Origin: Saccharicrinis sp.
Lineage (GTDB): Bacteria; Bacteroidota; Bacteroidia; Bacteroidales; Marinilabiliaceae
Assembly: GCA_024635555.1 (NCBI GenBank)
Contig: JAGXIO010000081.1
Span: forward strand, 1-64,000
DNA length: 64,000 nt
Direction: 5' to 3'
This document shows, piece by piece, positions 8,786-18,161 of this stretch. A model generated the notes under the pieces. It worked only from the letters and a program-made list of their open reading frames with translations. It was not told the DNA's origin and made no database searches. The number at the start of each line of letters is the position of its first letter. Position 1 is the first letter of the stretch. Both the position numbers and the translations under genes were made by a program.

Positions 8786-11725
8786 ATGGAAAAATTTATT
8801 GTTGTATTAACCCAAAGCAGACATTTGGGAATGCTTGCCGTTCCATATTTTGTTGAAGATAAAAAGGGCTCGCCGTCGTTAACTTTAAACGAAAAAGTGA
8901 ATACGGAGGATCCTATGCTTCGGGGATACGATTTTACAGACAAAGAGCTTGAGCTAATAAAGATATTAAACAAACTGAGCGACAAGTATCTATTCAAGAT
9001 ATTTTCGAAAGATGAAAGTATAAAAGCGTTCTATGACAACTTGGATCAAAAGAAATTTGAAAAGCTCATCAGACCCCATATCGAAAAATACATGGCGTCA
9101 TGTTTCGATAAGCTGGCCAAATGCCCACAAGTGCCCATTTATTTTAGAGATGTAGGATATAGTAACTTGTACAAATCGGATGTTATTTCGATTTACGAAA
9201 AGGAAGTAGAACCCGTATTTTATTTCGACCTAACCGGGGAGGGTCTGGATTATTCCTTACGCCTTAAACTGGAGGACAGCGATTTGGCCGTTACCCACAA
9301 AAAGCCGATTATAATAACCCATTCGCCCTGTACCTTGCTCATCCGCGAAAAACTATACCGCATACCCGGAACCGATAGCAAAAAGTTTTTACCTTTTTTT
9401 GAAAAACAACATATTAAAGTTGAGTGGCGCAGCGTACCCAAATACATGGAAACTTTTGTGGCCAATGCCATAAAAAACAACCATGTGGTTACTTCGGGAT
9501 TTACCATTAGCGAAGACAAAACCGAACCCACGGCTTCACTTTTTTTGGAGCGCGACATTACGCACCTTACGGTTTTAGTGCTAAAATTTAAATATGCACA
9601 AAAGGAATATCTGGCCAATAGCCACTCTAATGTTGTGGTGCAACTAAAGGATAGTAAAAACAACCTTGGCTTTAACAACTATGTATTTACCAAGTACAAA
9701 CGAAATATAGTTTGGGAAAACAGCATCATAAACGTGCTCACCTCACTGGGTCTGAAAGCCAGGATTGGAGCCCAATTTGTGCCTTACAATGAATCGGAAG
9801 CAGAGGCATCTACCGTTTCAATAGTAAACTGGCTGCAAAAAAACCTAACGGTGCTGCACAAAAATGGCGTTACCGTTGTACAGAAAAATCTGGACAACAT
9901 TTACTATATAGGTGATTTCAGTTGCAGTTTTGAATCGGTAAAAGGAAGTGATTGGTACGATTTACAGATGCGAGTACAGGTGGGTGAGTTTGAGATTCCA
10001 TTTATTAAACTGCGCAAATGTATTATCAATGGCATTAACGAATACCTTTTACCCGACGGCCAAATATTTATCATACCTCAGGAGTGGTTTGCCAAGTATG
10101 GCGACATACTTACCTACGGCGAAGAGAAGGATGGCAAAATTAAACTCAGCCACTTGCGTTATGGACTACTTGACAAACCCACAGACCAAAGATATAACGA
10201 CATAAAAAGCATCCCTGCCGAAACAGGTATTGAAGTGCCCGCTTCGCTCAACGCCACACTGCGCGGCTATCAAAGGCAAGGTTATAATTGGATGCACTAT
10301 TTACACGAAAATAACTTTGGTGGCATCTTAGCCGATGACATGGGCTTGGGAAAGACCTTGCAAACCATCACATTGCTACTCAAAGTATATGAAAGCCATG
10401 GTTTAAAGTCAGAAGAAGCGCGTGCTCCCGTGCAAATGAACTTATTTGAACCCTCTACCATTGAAGGGTTTAATACCAGTAGCATACCAACGAGCCTGAT
10501 AGCCATGCCTACTTCGCTTATACACAACTGGCTAAACGAATTCAAAAAATTTGCACCCTCGCTAAAAATTTACATTTATACCGGCGCAAACAGGTTAAAA
10601 TCGAAGGAAATAGGCCGTATTATTCGCCATTATCATGTGGTGCTCACTTCGTACGGCATTGTACGTAACGACATTGAATATCTGCAACATTATAAATTTC
10701 ATTATTTTATTTTAGATGAGAGTCAATACATCAAAAACCCCGGCTCGAAGATTTACCAAGCCATAGCGCAAGTTGATTGTGCTAAAAAAATAGCACTTAC
10801 AGGAACGCCCATCGAAAACTCGCTGACCGACCTATGGGCTCAAATGAACTTTGTAAACAAAGGTTTATTAGGTGGACTGAGCTTTTTTAAACGTCAATTT
10901 GTAACACCGATATCAAAAGCGAACAGCGAAAAGCAGGAAGAGAAACTCCAAAGACTTATCTCGCCCTTTATACTGAGGCGCACCAAAGACAAAGTAGCCA
11001 AGGAACTTCCGCCAATTACCGAACAGGTGGTGTATTGCGACATGACAAAAGAGCAGCAAAAAATTTATGAGTCGGAGAAATCGGGCATACGCAACGAACT
11101 GCTCAAAACGTTTGAACATAGTGGTTCAGACCAATCCATCTTTCTGGCATTGCAGGGACTTACCCGTTTGCGACAAATATCCAACCATCCTAAGCTGGTT
11201 GATCCCACTTACGAAGGTGAATCGGGCAAGTTCAACCTTATTATAAGCAATTTAAAGAGTATTGTTCAGGAAAAACACAAAGTGCTTGTATTTTCATCAT
11301 TTGTAAAAGATTTAGAACTCATAGAAGAAGTACTGCTGAAGCGAAAAATCACCTACAGCAAACTGACCGGCAAAACAAAGAACCGTCAAGAGGTGGTAGA
11401 CCACTTTGAAAAAACAGACGATTGTAGGATATTCCTTATCTCGCTTAAAGCGGGAGGTGTGGGCTTAAACCTGATTAGTGCCGATTATGTATTCATGCTA
11501 AACCCATGGTGGAATCCGGCCGCCGAATCTCAGGCCATAAACAGGGCACACCGGATTGGGCAGACGAAAAATGTGTTTGTGTATCGGTTTATTTCTACCG
11601 ATACCATCGAAGAAAAAATCAGAAAAATGCAGGAGCACAAATCAGAGTTAGCCGATACCTTTATCAACTCCAACAATCCTTTTAAAAACTTGAGCGAAAC
11701 TGAAATAAAAGAGTTGTTTTTATAA
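8786..11725 (+). CDS. SNF2/RapA-type DEAD-box helicase
   Basis: A 979-residue protein with a SNF2 ATPase module in its C-terminal half. Walker A is LADDMGLGKTLQT (about residue 510-522), the DEAD-box variant is ILDESQYIKNP, motif III is ALTGTPIENSLTDLW, and the helicase C lobe has VLVFSSF, LISLKAGGVGLNL and QAINRAHRIGQTKNVFVYR. Such proteins use ATP to translocate on double-stranded DNA and remodel bound proteins such as RNA polymerase. The first about 490 residues match no domain I recognise and lack the SWIM zinc motif often seen in bacterial SNF2 proteins. It is a single gene with its own promoter and no restriction or methylase partner nearby, so a defence role is not supported. Confidence 0.9.
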   Translation: MEKFIVVLTQSRHLGMLAVPYFVEDKKGSPSLTLNEKVNTEDPMLRGYDFTDKELELIKILNKLSDKYLFKIFSKDESIKAFYDNLDQKKFEKLIRPHIEKYMASCFDKLAKCPQVPIYFRDVGYSNLYKSDVISIYEKEVEPVFYFDLTGEGLDYSLRLKLEDSDLAVTHKKPIIITHSPCTLLIREKLYRIPGTDSKKFLPFFEKQHIKVEWRSVPKYMETFVANAIKNNHVVTSGFTISEDKTEPTASLFLERDITHLTVLVLKFKYAQKEYLANSHSNVVVQLKDSKNNLGFNNYVFTKYKRNIVWENSIINVLTSLGLKARIGAQFVPYNESEAEASTVSIVNWLQKNLTVLHKNGVTVVQKNLDNIYYIGDFSCSFESVKGSDWYDLQMRVQVGEFEIPFIKLRKCIINGINEYLLPDGQIFIIPQEWFAKYGDILTYGEEKDGKIKLSHLRYGLLDKPTDQRYNDIKSIPAETGIEVPASLNATLRGYQRQGYNWMHYLHENNFGGILADDMGLGKTLQTITLLLKVYESHGLKSEEARAPVQMNLFEPSTIEGFNTSSIPTSLIAMPTSLIHNWLNEFKKFAPSLKIYIYTGANRLKSKEIGRIIRHYHVVLTSYGIVRNDIEYLQHYKFHYFILDESQYIKNPGSKIYQAIAQVDCAKKIALTGTPIENSLTDLWAQMNFVNKGLLGGLSFFKRQFVTPISKANSEKQEEKLQRLISPFILRRTKDKVAKELPPITEQVVYCDMTKEQQKIYESEKSGIRNELLKTFEHSGSDQSIFLALQGLTRLRQISNHPKLVDPTYEGESGKFNLIISNLKSIVQEKHKVLVFSSFVKDLELIEEVLLKRKITYSKLTGKTKNRQEVVDHFEKTDDCRIFLISLKAGGVGLNLISADYVFMLNPWWNPAAESQAINRAHRIGQTKNVFVYRFISTDTIEEKIRKMQEHKSELADTFINSNNPFKNLSETEIKELFL

Positions 11726-11729
11726 TAGG

Positions 11730-11737
11730 TAATTTTG
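11730..11737 (+). promoter_or_regulatory. Candidate -7 box of the GIN-domain gene
   Basis: TAATTTTG, a TAnnTTTG match directly after the SNF2 stop codon and about 113 bp before the next ATG. Confidence 0.35.
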
Positions 11738-11850
11738 CGTGGTACACATTTTGTGATAGCAGCCCCAACTCAGTATTCTGTAATATTAAAATAAAGGAAA
11801 GTAGTATAAACAGAATGGAAAAACATTAATATTAAACAAAACCAAAAAAC

Positions 11851-12522
11851 ATGAAAAAAATATTTTTAGTCTTGGTTCTTTTCGGAACCTTAACAGCCGC
11901 CATTGCACAAGATAAAAAAAGTGAACCACGCAGCATTGGTACATTTAATGAGCTTGATGCCGGAAAAGGCATTAACGTTACGCTAATTGAGGGCGACCGT
12001 GAAAAATTGGTGGTAGAAATAATAAACGCCGACCTAAGCGATGTAGTTACCGAGCTTAAGGGACGCACCCTTGAAATAAAACTCAAAACAAAAATATACA
12101 AAGATGTGGCCGTGCAAGTGTATGTAACCTACAAATCGATAAAGTCCATAAAAACCGGAACGGGTGCCTTTGTTGACGCCGAAGGAGTGTTACATGCCGA
12201 AAACCTTGATTTAAAGGCCGGAACAGGCTCAACAATTATCTTGGATATTGATACTAAATCCGTGTCATCTCACCTATCATCATCAAAAATAGAGCTTGTG
12301 GGGAAAACAGAATTCCAAGACGTAACCTCCAACACTGGAGGGAAATACATTGCCAATAATCTTACCAGCAAAGAAACATTTGTAAAAGCAACCACCGGAG
12401 GAAGTGCATGGGTAAACGTCACCGATAAACTGGAAGCAAAAACCTCCACTGGCGGAAGAGTGACCTACAAGGGAGAACCAGAAAAGCTGATACTTAATGG
12501 GAATGTGGAGAAGGAAGAGTAG
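11851..12522 (+). CDS. Exported head-GIN domain protein (DUF2807)
   Basis: A 223-residue protein with a signal peptide (MKKIFLVLVLFGTLTAAIAQ). The mature part is a repetitive right-handed beta structure of the DUF2807 'putative auto-transporter adhesin, head GIN' type: FNELDAGKGINVTLIEGDREKLVVE at the start, then repeated runs of 'K..TG.....' (IKTGTGAFVDAEG, LKAGTGSTIILDI, ATTGGSAWVNVTD, KTSTGGRVTYKG). These proteins are common and often multicopy in Bacteroidota; their function is unknown, although an envelope or periplasmic location is likely. It stands alone between two strong hairpins. Confidence 0.85.
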   Translation: MKKIFLVLVLFGTLTAAIAQDKKSEPRSIGTFNELDAGKGINVTLIEGDREKLVVEIINADLSDVVTELKGRTLEIKLKTKIYKDVAVQVYVTYKSIKSIKTGTGAFVDAEGVLHAENLDLKAGTGSTIILDIDTKSVSSHLSSSKIELVGKTEFQDVTSNTGGKYIANNLTSKETFVKATTGGSAWVNVTDKLEAKTSTGGRVTYKGEPEKLILNGNVEKEE

Positions 12523-12591
12523 GTAGCTGGTGACTAATGGCTTTTAGCGGATGGCAAGCCTCCTGCAATCACTCCTACTTTTGAAAATATA

Positions 12592-12650
12592 AAAACACAT
12601 GTGAAAAATATTTTTTCACGTTAGGAAAAATAAATTTTCACGTGTGTTTT
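12592..12650 (+). terminator. Alternative hairpins after the GIN-domain gene
   Basis: GTGAAAAA (12601-12608) can pair with TTTTTCAC (12612-12619). Alternatively the 16-nt arm 12592-12607 can pair with 12635-12650, with one G-U wobble, and is followed by T-rich sequence. The two structures exclude each other. The likeliest role is transcription termination. Confidence 0.45.
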
Positions 12651-12742
12651 TCTTTGATGGTACGTGTAGTTTTTAAAACCGTCCGCTTAAAGAGTTATTT
12701 TAGTTTGCGGAGGATCGTTCAAAGCTGAATGGCAAAGGCTTT

Positions 12743-12789
12743 AAAAGGAAAAGGACTGATGCAAGTTGCATCAGTCCTTTTCCTTTTTT
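12743..12789. terminator. Strong 21-bp perfect hairpin
   Basis: The arm 12743-12763 (AAAAGGAAAAGGACTG...) is perfectly complementary to 12767-12787, with a three-base loop AGT and flanking A and T runs on both sides. It can therefore terminate transcription in both directions, between the convergent GIN-domain gene and guaB. Confidence 0.8.
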
Positions 12790-12862
12790 CACATGCAAAG
12801 CGGCTAGCAGCCACTAGCTACAACCACTAGCCAACTGCCATCTGGAGCGAAGCGACATCCCG

Positions 12863-12886
12863 CCGCCTAAGATTTAATTAGGCGGG
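12863..12886 (-). terminator. Hairpin next to the guaB stop codon
   Basis: CCGCCTAA (12863-12870) faces TTAGGCGGG (12878-12886) just downstream of the guaB stop. It may be a terminator or RNA-stabilising hairpin. Upstream of it (about 12799-12836) lies a GCTAG/CCACTAGC-type degenerate repeat. Confidence 0.5.
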
Positions 12887-12903
12887 AAGTTATCCGCCAA
12901 AAC

Positions 12904-14409
12904 CTAATTCTTGGCGTCCTTAACCATTACGTCGTGTGCTCCACCTTCGATAATGCTTGTCGATGAAACAAGGGTAAGCTTGGCTTCACTTTGCAGTTGT
13001 TTCAAGGAACTAACCCCGCAACTGCACATGGTTGATTTAATTTTACCCAAGGTAACGTCAATATTATCCTTTAGCTTGCCTGCATACGGCACATAACTAT
13101 CCACACCTTCTTCAAATTTAAGACTATTACTGTTGTCGTTTTCCCCCATATCGTAGCGTTGCCAGTTGCGGGCTCTGTTGGAACCTTCGCCCCAATATTC
13201 TTTTACATAATTACCACCAATTAACAACTTACGCGTTGGGCTCTCGTCGAAACGGGCAAAATAACGACCCATCATTAAAAAGTCGGCACCCATGGCCAAG
13301 GCTAATGTCATATGGTAATCCTGAACGATACCGCCATCGGAACATATTGGAATATACTCTCCCGTAGCTTTAAAATACGCATCACGGGCTTCCGCCACTT
13401 CAATTAGTGCAGTGGCCTGTCCCCTACCAATTCCTTTTTGTTCGCGGGTGATGCATATGGATCCTCCACCAACGCCTACCTTGACAAAATCGGCTCCAGC
13501 CTCCACTAGATACAAAAAACCTTCTTTATCCACCACGTTGCCGCCACCCACCAGCACATGTTTTCCAATTTCTCTTTTAACATACTCAATGGTTCCTTTT
13601 TGCCATTCGGAATGACCGTCTGACGAGTCTATACATAGCACATCTACTCCGGCCTCTACCAGTGCGGGAACCCTTTCGGCATAATCTCTCGAATTGATGC
13701 CAGCACCTACTACCAGGCGTTTGTTTACATCAGAAAGTTCGTTGGGGTTTAATTTATGACTATCATAGTCCTTGCGGAATACAAAATACACCAAACGCTG
13801 GTTTTCGTCAAGAATGGGCAAAGTGTTGAGTTTATGATCCCAGACAATATCGTTAGCTTCAGTTAAGGTAATGCCATTTTTAGCATAGATAAGGTCATTT
13901 ATGGGTGTCATAAAATCCTTTACTTTTTTATCCAGGCTATCTCTGTTCTCCCTATAATCGCGCCCCGTAATTAATCCACAAAAAACACCGGTAGCCGTTC
14001 CGTCCTCGGTGACGCCAATAGTTGAAAACCCGGTTTTTTGTTTTAATGCGATAACATCTTTTAGGGTTGATTCGGGGGTTATGTTGGCTCTGCTTTCTAC
14101 AAAACCAGCTTTATAATTTTTAACCTGACGCACCATCCTGCATTGATCCTTAATAGACTGGGAGCCAAAAATAAAAGATACCCCCCCCTCTTTTGCCAAT
14201 GCTTTGGCCATGCCGCTATCCGATACAGACTGCATTATGGAAGATACAAAGGGAATATTTAAGGTGATAGCAGGATCTTCGCCTTTTTTAAACCGCACCA
14301 TCGGAGCCTGCATATTCACCTTATCAGGTGTATGCTGCTTGCGTGTTAATCCTGGAATAATCAGGTATTCGTTAAAAGTTCTTGAAACTTCGTTAATTAT
14401 AATTGCCAT
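12904..14409 (-). CDS. guaB: IMP dehydrogenase, Tritrichomonas foetus-type
   Basis: A 501-residue enzyme that oxidises IMP to XMP with NAD+, the committed step of GMP synthesis. The TIM barrel is interrupted by a CBS pair (about 95-225). The catalytic loop reads [18 protein letters not shown] with the nucleophile at Cys319, not the GPGSICTTR form of E. coli-type GuaB. The flap has RARNWQRYD, with Arg418 and Tyr419. These three residue numbers are the same as those of the well-studied T. foetus enzyme, and the C-terminal stretch [16 protein letters not shown] followed by STMC.CG also fits that subfamily. It is therefore a member of the divergent bacterial lineage to which the parasite enzyme belongs. 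The variant -7 box CGAAGGTA (+ strand, 14433-14440) lies about 24 bp upstream. Confidence 0.93.
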   Translation of the reverse strand: MAIIINEVSRTFNEYLIIPGLTRKQHTPDKVNMQAPMVRFKKGEDPAITLNIPFVSSIMQSVSDSGMAKALAKEGGVSFIFGSQSIKDQCRMVRQVKNYKAGFVESRANITPESTLKDVIALKQKTGFSTIGVTEDGTATGVFCGLITGRDYRENRDSLDKKVKDFMTPINDLIYAKNGITLTEANDIVWDHKLNTLPILDENQRLVYFVFRKDYDSHKLNPNELSDVNKRLVVGAGINSRDYAERVPALVEAGVDVLCIDSSDGHSEWQKGTIEYVKREIGKHVLVGGGNVVDKEGFLYLVEAGADFVKVGVGGGSICITREQKGIGRGQATALIEVAEARDAYFKATGEYIPICSDGGIVQDYHMTLALAMGADFLMMGRYFARFDESPTRKLLIGGNYVKEYWGEGSNRARNWQRYDMGENDNSNSLKFEEGVDSYVPYAGKLKDNIDVTLGKIKSTMCSCGVSSLKQLQSEAKLTLVSSTSIIEGGAHDVMVKDAKN

Positions 14410-14612
14410 AGCTACTCAAATAAAAAATTGTGCGAAGGTACATAAAATATCCCTATCGATAAAAGCAATAAAAGAAGGAATGGTATCTATGCACTAAAAA
14501 TATAGATTTGCCCTGCAAAAGAAGGTGTGTTTATTAATTATACTGGAGTTAACAATATTTATTCAACAGGAAAACCATCCTATTATTTTTGGGAATAAAC
14601 AGGCATGTTTCA

Positions 14613-14999
14613 CTAACTAATTTTGTTATAAATATTTACCGTAAGCAAAGCCCAACCCACTATCAAGAGCAATCCACCCAGAGGAGTAATAGGTCCAAGC
14701 CATGTCATCGGTTGATTCCATATTTTACCCAAAGCCAAAAAATAAATGCTTACCGAAAACAAAAACGTACCTATAATAAAGCTCCAAGCCATATAATTCT
14801 CGATTTTAGACGAAAACGTAAAATAGAATCCTACCATTAGCAAAACCAAGGCATGATACATTTGATATTTGACGCCGATCTCGAAACTTTGCAATGCCTC
14901 GGCGCTCATTATCTTTTTTAGGGCGTGAGCGCCAAAAGCGCCCAACACCACCGAGAGTAAACCATACGAAGCGCCTACCAACAAAACTATTTTTTTCAT
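14613..14999 (-). CDS. DUF423 small membrane protein (YgdD-like)
   Basis: A 128-residue integral membrane protein with four predicted helices: VLLVGASYGLLSVVLGAFGAH, YHALVLLMVGFYFTF, WSFIIGTFLFSVSIYFLALG and a C-terminal PLGGLLLIVGWALLTV. The motif GAFGAHALK near residue 21 and the Y.MYHALVLL stretch are diagnostic for DUF423. The function of the family is unknown. It lies 9 bp after the DUF2007 gene and is probably co-transcribed with it. Confidence 0.9.
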   Translation of the reverse strand: MKKIVLLVGASYGLLSVVLGAFGAHALKKIMSAEALQSFEIGVKYQMYHALVLLMVGFYFTFSSKIENYMAWSFIIGTFLFSVSIYFLALGKIWNQPMTWLGPITPLGGLLLIVGWALLTVNIYNKIS

Positions 15000-15008
15000 C
15001 TAAAAACG

Positions 15009-15227
15009 CTATTTATTGGTTTCTTTAAAGGAATTAATGATTGCACTGGCCTTCTCAATATTTGATTCATCCACATACAAATCGGCATTGCCCGGCAATC
15101 CAGAGCCAAAACCTGCACGCGAAGCTTCTTCAAATTCATTTTTAATTAAACATTCAATACCCTCTTTAAACAGCAAATCCTTATAAATTTGAATATCGAT
15201 GATGTGTCCATAAACTAACTTTTCCAT
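15009..15227 (-). CDS. DUF2007-type small protein
   Basis: A 72-residue cytosolic protein. It begins KLVYGHIIDIQIYKDLLFKEGIECLIKNE and has LYVDESNIEKASAIINSF near the end, the ferredoxin-like pattern of DUF2007 ('putative signal transducing protein'). The family is small and its biochemical role is unknown. It is immediately upstream of the DUF423 gene in a two-gene unit. Confidence 0.8.
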   Translation of the reverse strand: MEKLVYGHIIDIQIYKDLLFKEGIECLIKNEFEEASRAGFGSGLPGNADLYVDESNIEKASAIINSFKETNK

Positions 15228-15334
15228 ATAGCATGTATTTTACAAGTGACTAAATTAATAAGTACCTATTGTTACTAACAACAACAATTTGGAAATTAAG
15301 TTATATCATTTTTACATCATATGCAAAAGCTTTG

Positions 15335-15342
15335 TATTTTTG
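15335..15342 (+). promoter_or_regulatory. Candidate -7 box of the pseudouridine synthase gene
   Basis: TATTTTTG, an exact TAnnTTTG match 25 bp before the ATG at 15367, supporting that start. Confidence 0.5.
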
Positions 15343-15366
15343 GACTCATTTTAGCCACAACGTCTC

Positions 15367-17061
15367 ATGCATTCATATCATACCATTGAAAATTGTTTCA
15401 CCTATTTTACCGAAAATACAGAACACATCCATTTGCCCCCTAAATTCACCTATCCGTTTTATTATGAGCCTCATCCACTATGTGTAATGGCGGCCAGTCA
15501 GCTTCAGGATCATTTATTGTCGCAAACCGATTGGCATCACGATTTTGGAATAGACCATTACGTGGAAGGTACCAATATAGGCAAGATGTTTGGGGTGCTG
15601 GTGGTTCAAAAACAGGGCGGGGAGTTGGGCTTTCTTTCGGCGTTCAGCGGTAAATTGGGCGAAACGAACCATCTTCCGGGCTTTGTTCCTCCGATTTATG
15701 ACTTACTAAACAAAGATGGTTTTTTTAAGATAGAAGAAAACCTGATTAGTGATATCAACCATCAGATTGAAGCCTTAGAAAATGAGGGTGCATATTTACT
15801 GTGCCAAAAACGATGTGCGGAAGACATTAGCCAGTCGGAAAATGAGCTCAAAGAATATCGACAGTTTATGAAAGTTGCCAAAGACCAACGTAAGTTATAT
15901 CGGAACAAAGCTATGATAGAACTTGGTCAGCATCAATTTGATATCTTAACCGAAGACTTAAAACAAGAAAGCCTAAAGCATCAGTACGATTACAAAGTGT
16001 TGCGCAATCAATGGCACGATACGCTTGCCCGAAACCAAAAGGAACTAGATAGCTTTGTATTAAAAATCGAAGCACTAAAAGAAGAACGCAAAACACGCTC
16101 GGCAGCCTTACAACAAAAGCTATTCGACAAATATCAGTTTTTAAATAAAGATGGCATATCGGTAGGTGTAAGCGAGATATTTGCCCAAACAGCACAGTTG
16201 GTTCCTCCTGCCGGCGCCGGAGAGTGCGCTGCACCCAAGTTGTTTCAGTTTGCCTTTACGCACAAGCTGAAGCCCATTGCCATGGCCGAATTTTGGTGGG
16301 GACAATCGCCTAAATCGGAAATTAGGCGACACAAAAGTTTTTATCCTTCGTGCCGCAGTAAGTGCCACCCCATACTTGGCCATATGCTTGCCGGGATATC
16401 CATGGACGAAAACCCCATACAAGCACCTACCATTGCAGACGATAACATGAAAATAATTTTCGAAGATGAAACTATTGTAGTCATAAACAAACCTGCCGAA
16501 TTTTTATCCGTGCCCGGAAAAGAAACGGAAGATTCGGTTTATTTGCGTATGAAGCAGAAGTACCCCAAAGCCACTGGCCCACTACTGGTACATCGTCTGG
16601 ATATGTCCACATCGGGATTACTATTGATTGCCAAGAACAAGGAAGCACATAAGAATTTACAGCGACAGTTTCTGAATAGAACGGTGCAAAAAAGATACGT
16701 GGCACTTTTAGACGGCATTGTTGCAGAAGACGAAGGCATCATAGATTTACCACTGCGCGTTGACTTGGACGACAGACCCCGGCAACTGGTTTGTTATGAA
16801 TACGGTAAAGCTGCAAAAACTAAATTCAAGGTTATTGCACGCGAAAACGGAAAAACAAAGGTACACTTCTACCCCATCACGGGACGCACACATCAATTGC
16901 GGGTTCACGCAGCCCATCCGCAAGGACTAAACACACCTATTAAAGGGGATGATTTATACGGCACTAAAAGCACACGCTTACATTTACATGCGGAGTTTTT
17001 AGAGTTCAAGCATCCCACAACGGGTGAGCCAATAAAATTGAACGTGGAGGCTGATTTTTAA
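15367..17061 (+). CDS. RluA-family pseudouridine synthase with long N-terminal extension
   Basis: A 564-residue protein. The C-terminal about 205 residues are a PseudoU_synth_2 domain: FEDETIVVINKPAEFLSVPGK, the catalytic loop LVHRLDMSTSGLLLIAKN with Asp412, RYVALLDG, and the late motif YPITGRTHQLRVHAAHPQG. This isomerises specific uridines in structured RNA. The first about 350 residues are not catalytic: they include a charged coiled-coil region (about 140-250) and a conserved-looking stretch with CAAPKLFQFAF, FWWGQSPKSEIRRH and FYPSCRSKC. This long form is common in Bacteroidota and some Proteobacteria. The RNA target cannot be told from sequence. Confidence 0.9.
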   Translation: MHSYHTIENCFTYFTENTEHIHLPPKFTYPFYYEPHPLCVMAASQLQDHLLSQTDWHHDFGIDHYVEGTNIGKMFGVLVVQKQGGELGFLSAFSGKLGETNHLPGFVPPIYDLLNKDGFFKIEENLISDINHQIEALENEGAYLLCQKRCAEDISQSENELKEYRQFMKVAKDQRKLYRNKAMIELGQHQFDILTEDLKQESLKHQYDYKVLRNQWHDTLARNQKELDSFVLKIEALKEERKTRSAALQQKLFDKYQFLNKDGISVGVSEIFAQTAQLVPPAGAGECAAPKLFQFAFTHKLKPIAMAEFWWGQSPKSEIRRHKSFYPSCRSKCHPILGHMLAGISMDENPIQAPTIADDNMKIIFEDETIVVINKPAEFLSVPGKETEDSVYLRMKQKYPKATGPLLVHRLDMSTSGLLLIAKNKEAHKNLQRQFLNRTVQKRYVALLDGIVAEDEGIIDLPLRVDLDDRPRQLVCYEYGKAAKTKFKVIARENGKTKVHFYPITGRTHQLRVHAAHPQGLNTPIKGDDLYGTKSTRLHLHAEFLEFKHPTTGEPIKLNVEADF

Positions 17062-17125
17062 ACCTTCGAGTTGAAAAAATCATTTAAGTATCTGATACAA
17101 GATTAGCTACACTTACCTTCTTATT

Positions 17126-18040
17126 CTATTTGATTACCAATTTTCGCGTTATCGTTTTATATTGCTCAGTGGCGATTTTCACCAGATATATGCCTGGTGA
17201 TAAATCCTGAACATCTATTATCAACGTGTTTTGCTTTAGGTTTTTACCAATGGATTTAACCAGCAATCCCAAGGAGTTGTATACATCAACTTTTGTAAGG
17301 GATATTTCTTCCAAATTTCCAATAGTAACCTTTCCGTTTGACACTGGATTGGGATATACCCTTATGTTATTGATTAGAGATAAGTTATCAAGCTTAGTGG
17401 CTAAAACCAATGTAATGCTTAAGGTGCCCATTTTTTTTCCATTGATTGGTAATCCGTTTATCATGGATATAGATTGAAAAGGGCTGGTAACCGAATTTGG
17501 CGATGCATAATCGGTTCCGTTATCAGTTCCGGCGTCGTAAGCAAACATATCTAAATTAACGGATGTTTTCCATTTACCTTCGGTATCTAGTAAATTATAG
17601 CCGTTAAGTGCAATTACCCAATCGGGGCTAGGTGCAATCATCGAAACTAAAGTTAGCAACGGAAAATCTTTGTTTACCTCCACGTTAGATATTAAAATAT
17701 CTCCAGTAGCGCTTCCTAGGTTAGGCCCATCGATGTATTTATCCGCTTCACCAGCAGCAACGGCCGTTGTTACTTCTCCATTAAAAACATCATTAGTTCC
17801 CGTTTCGGCTATATTCTTTATTCCGGTGGTGGCCAAATTGCCAACTTGTAAAAATGCATTGGCCGTTTTATGCGTGGCTCCAACCAATTTTGACCAGTGC
17901 GCATTTGGGGGCACACTGTTGTGATCTTCGGCATTCCAAATACTTGTAAATGTAATGTCGTAATTGGCAATAGATTGTGAAACACAAGGCTTTATCGAAA
18001 AAATCACTAGCCATACAATCAAGAGTATCGTTTTATTCAT
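17126..18040 (-). CDS. T9SS-secreted spondin_N domain protein
   Basis: A 304-residue secreted protein: signal peptide (MNKTILLIVWLVIFSIKPCVS), then a spondin N-like domain (about 24-215) with HWSKLVGATHKTANAF, MIAPSPDWVIALNGYNL and FAYDAGTDNGTDYASPN, then a type A type-IX-secretion sorting domain (about 225-304) with VYPNPVSNGKVTI, VYNSLGLLVKSI and LSPGIYLVKI. The sorting domain marks it for export through the PorSS/T9SS and usually for attachment to the cell surface. Spondin_N domains bind metal and occur in matrix proteins; the ligand here is unknown. It is a stand-alone gene. Confidence 0.88.
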   Translation of the reverse strand: MNKTILLIVWLVIFSIKPCVSQSIANYDITFTSIWNAEDHNSVPPNAHWSKLVGATHKTANAFLQVGNLATTGIKNIAETGTNDVFNGEVTTAVAAGEADKYIDGPNLGSATGDILISNVEVNKDFPLLTLVSMIAPSPDWVIALNGYNLLDTEGKWKTSVNLDMFAYDAGTDNGTDYASPNSVTSPFQSISMINGLPINGKKMGTLSITLVLATKLDNLSLINNIRVYPNPVSNGKVTIGNLEEISLTKVDVYNSLGLLVKSIGKNLKQNTLIIDVQDLSPGIYLVKIATEQYKTITRKLVIK

Positions 18041-18161
18041 AACAAATTATTTTAGTTGTATTCGTTTTATTTATATATGAAGGCTTACACTTACGGCAGC
18101 GCTTTCTTGGAACATTAAATTCCACATGCATTTAATATACTTCCACCTGCAAAACCTTAAA

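Noticed and set aside
8786..11725. SNF2 helicase as part of a DISARM- or Dnd-like defence island
   Set aside because: No methylase, nuclease, phospholipase D or other defence gene is adjacent.
14576..14591. CATCCTATTATTTTTG as a promoter on the + strand
   Set aside because: It repeats the sequence before the SNF2 gene, but no + strand gene follows for over 700 bp, so activity is unsupported.
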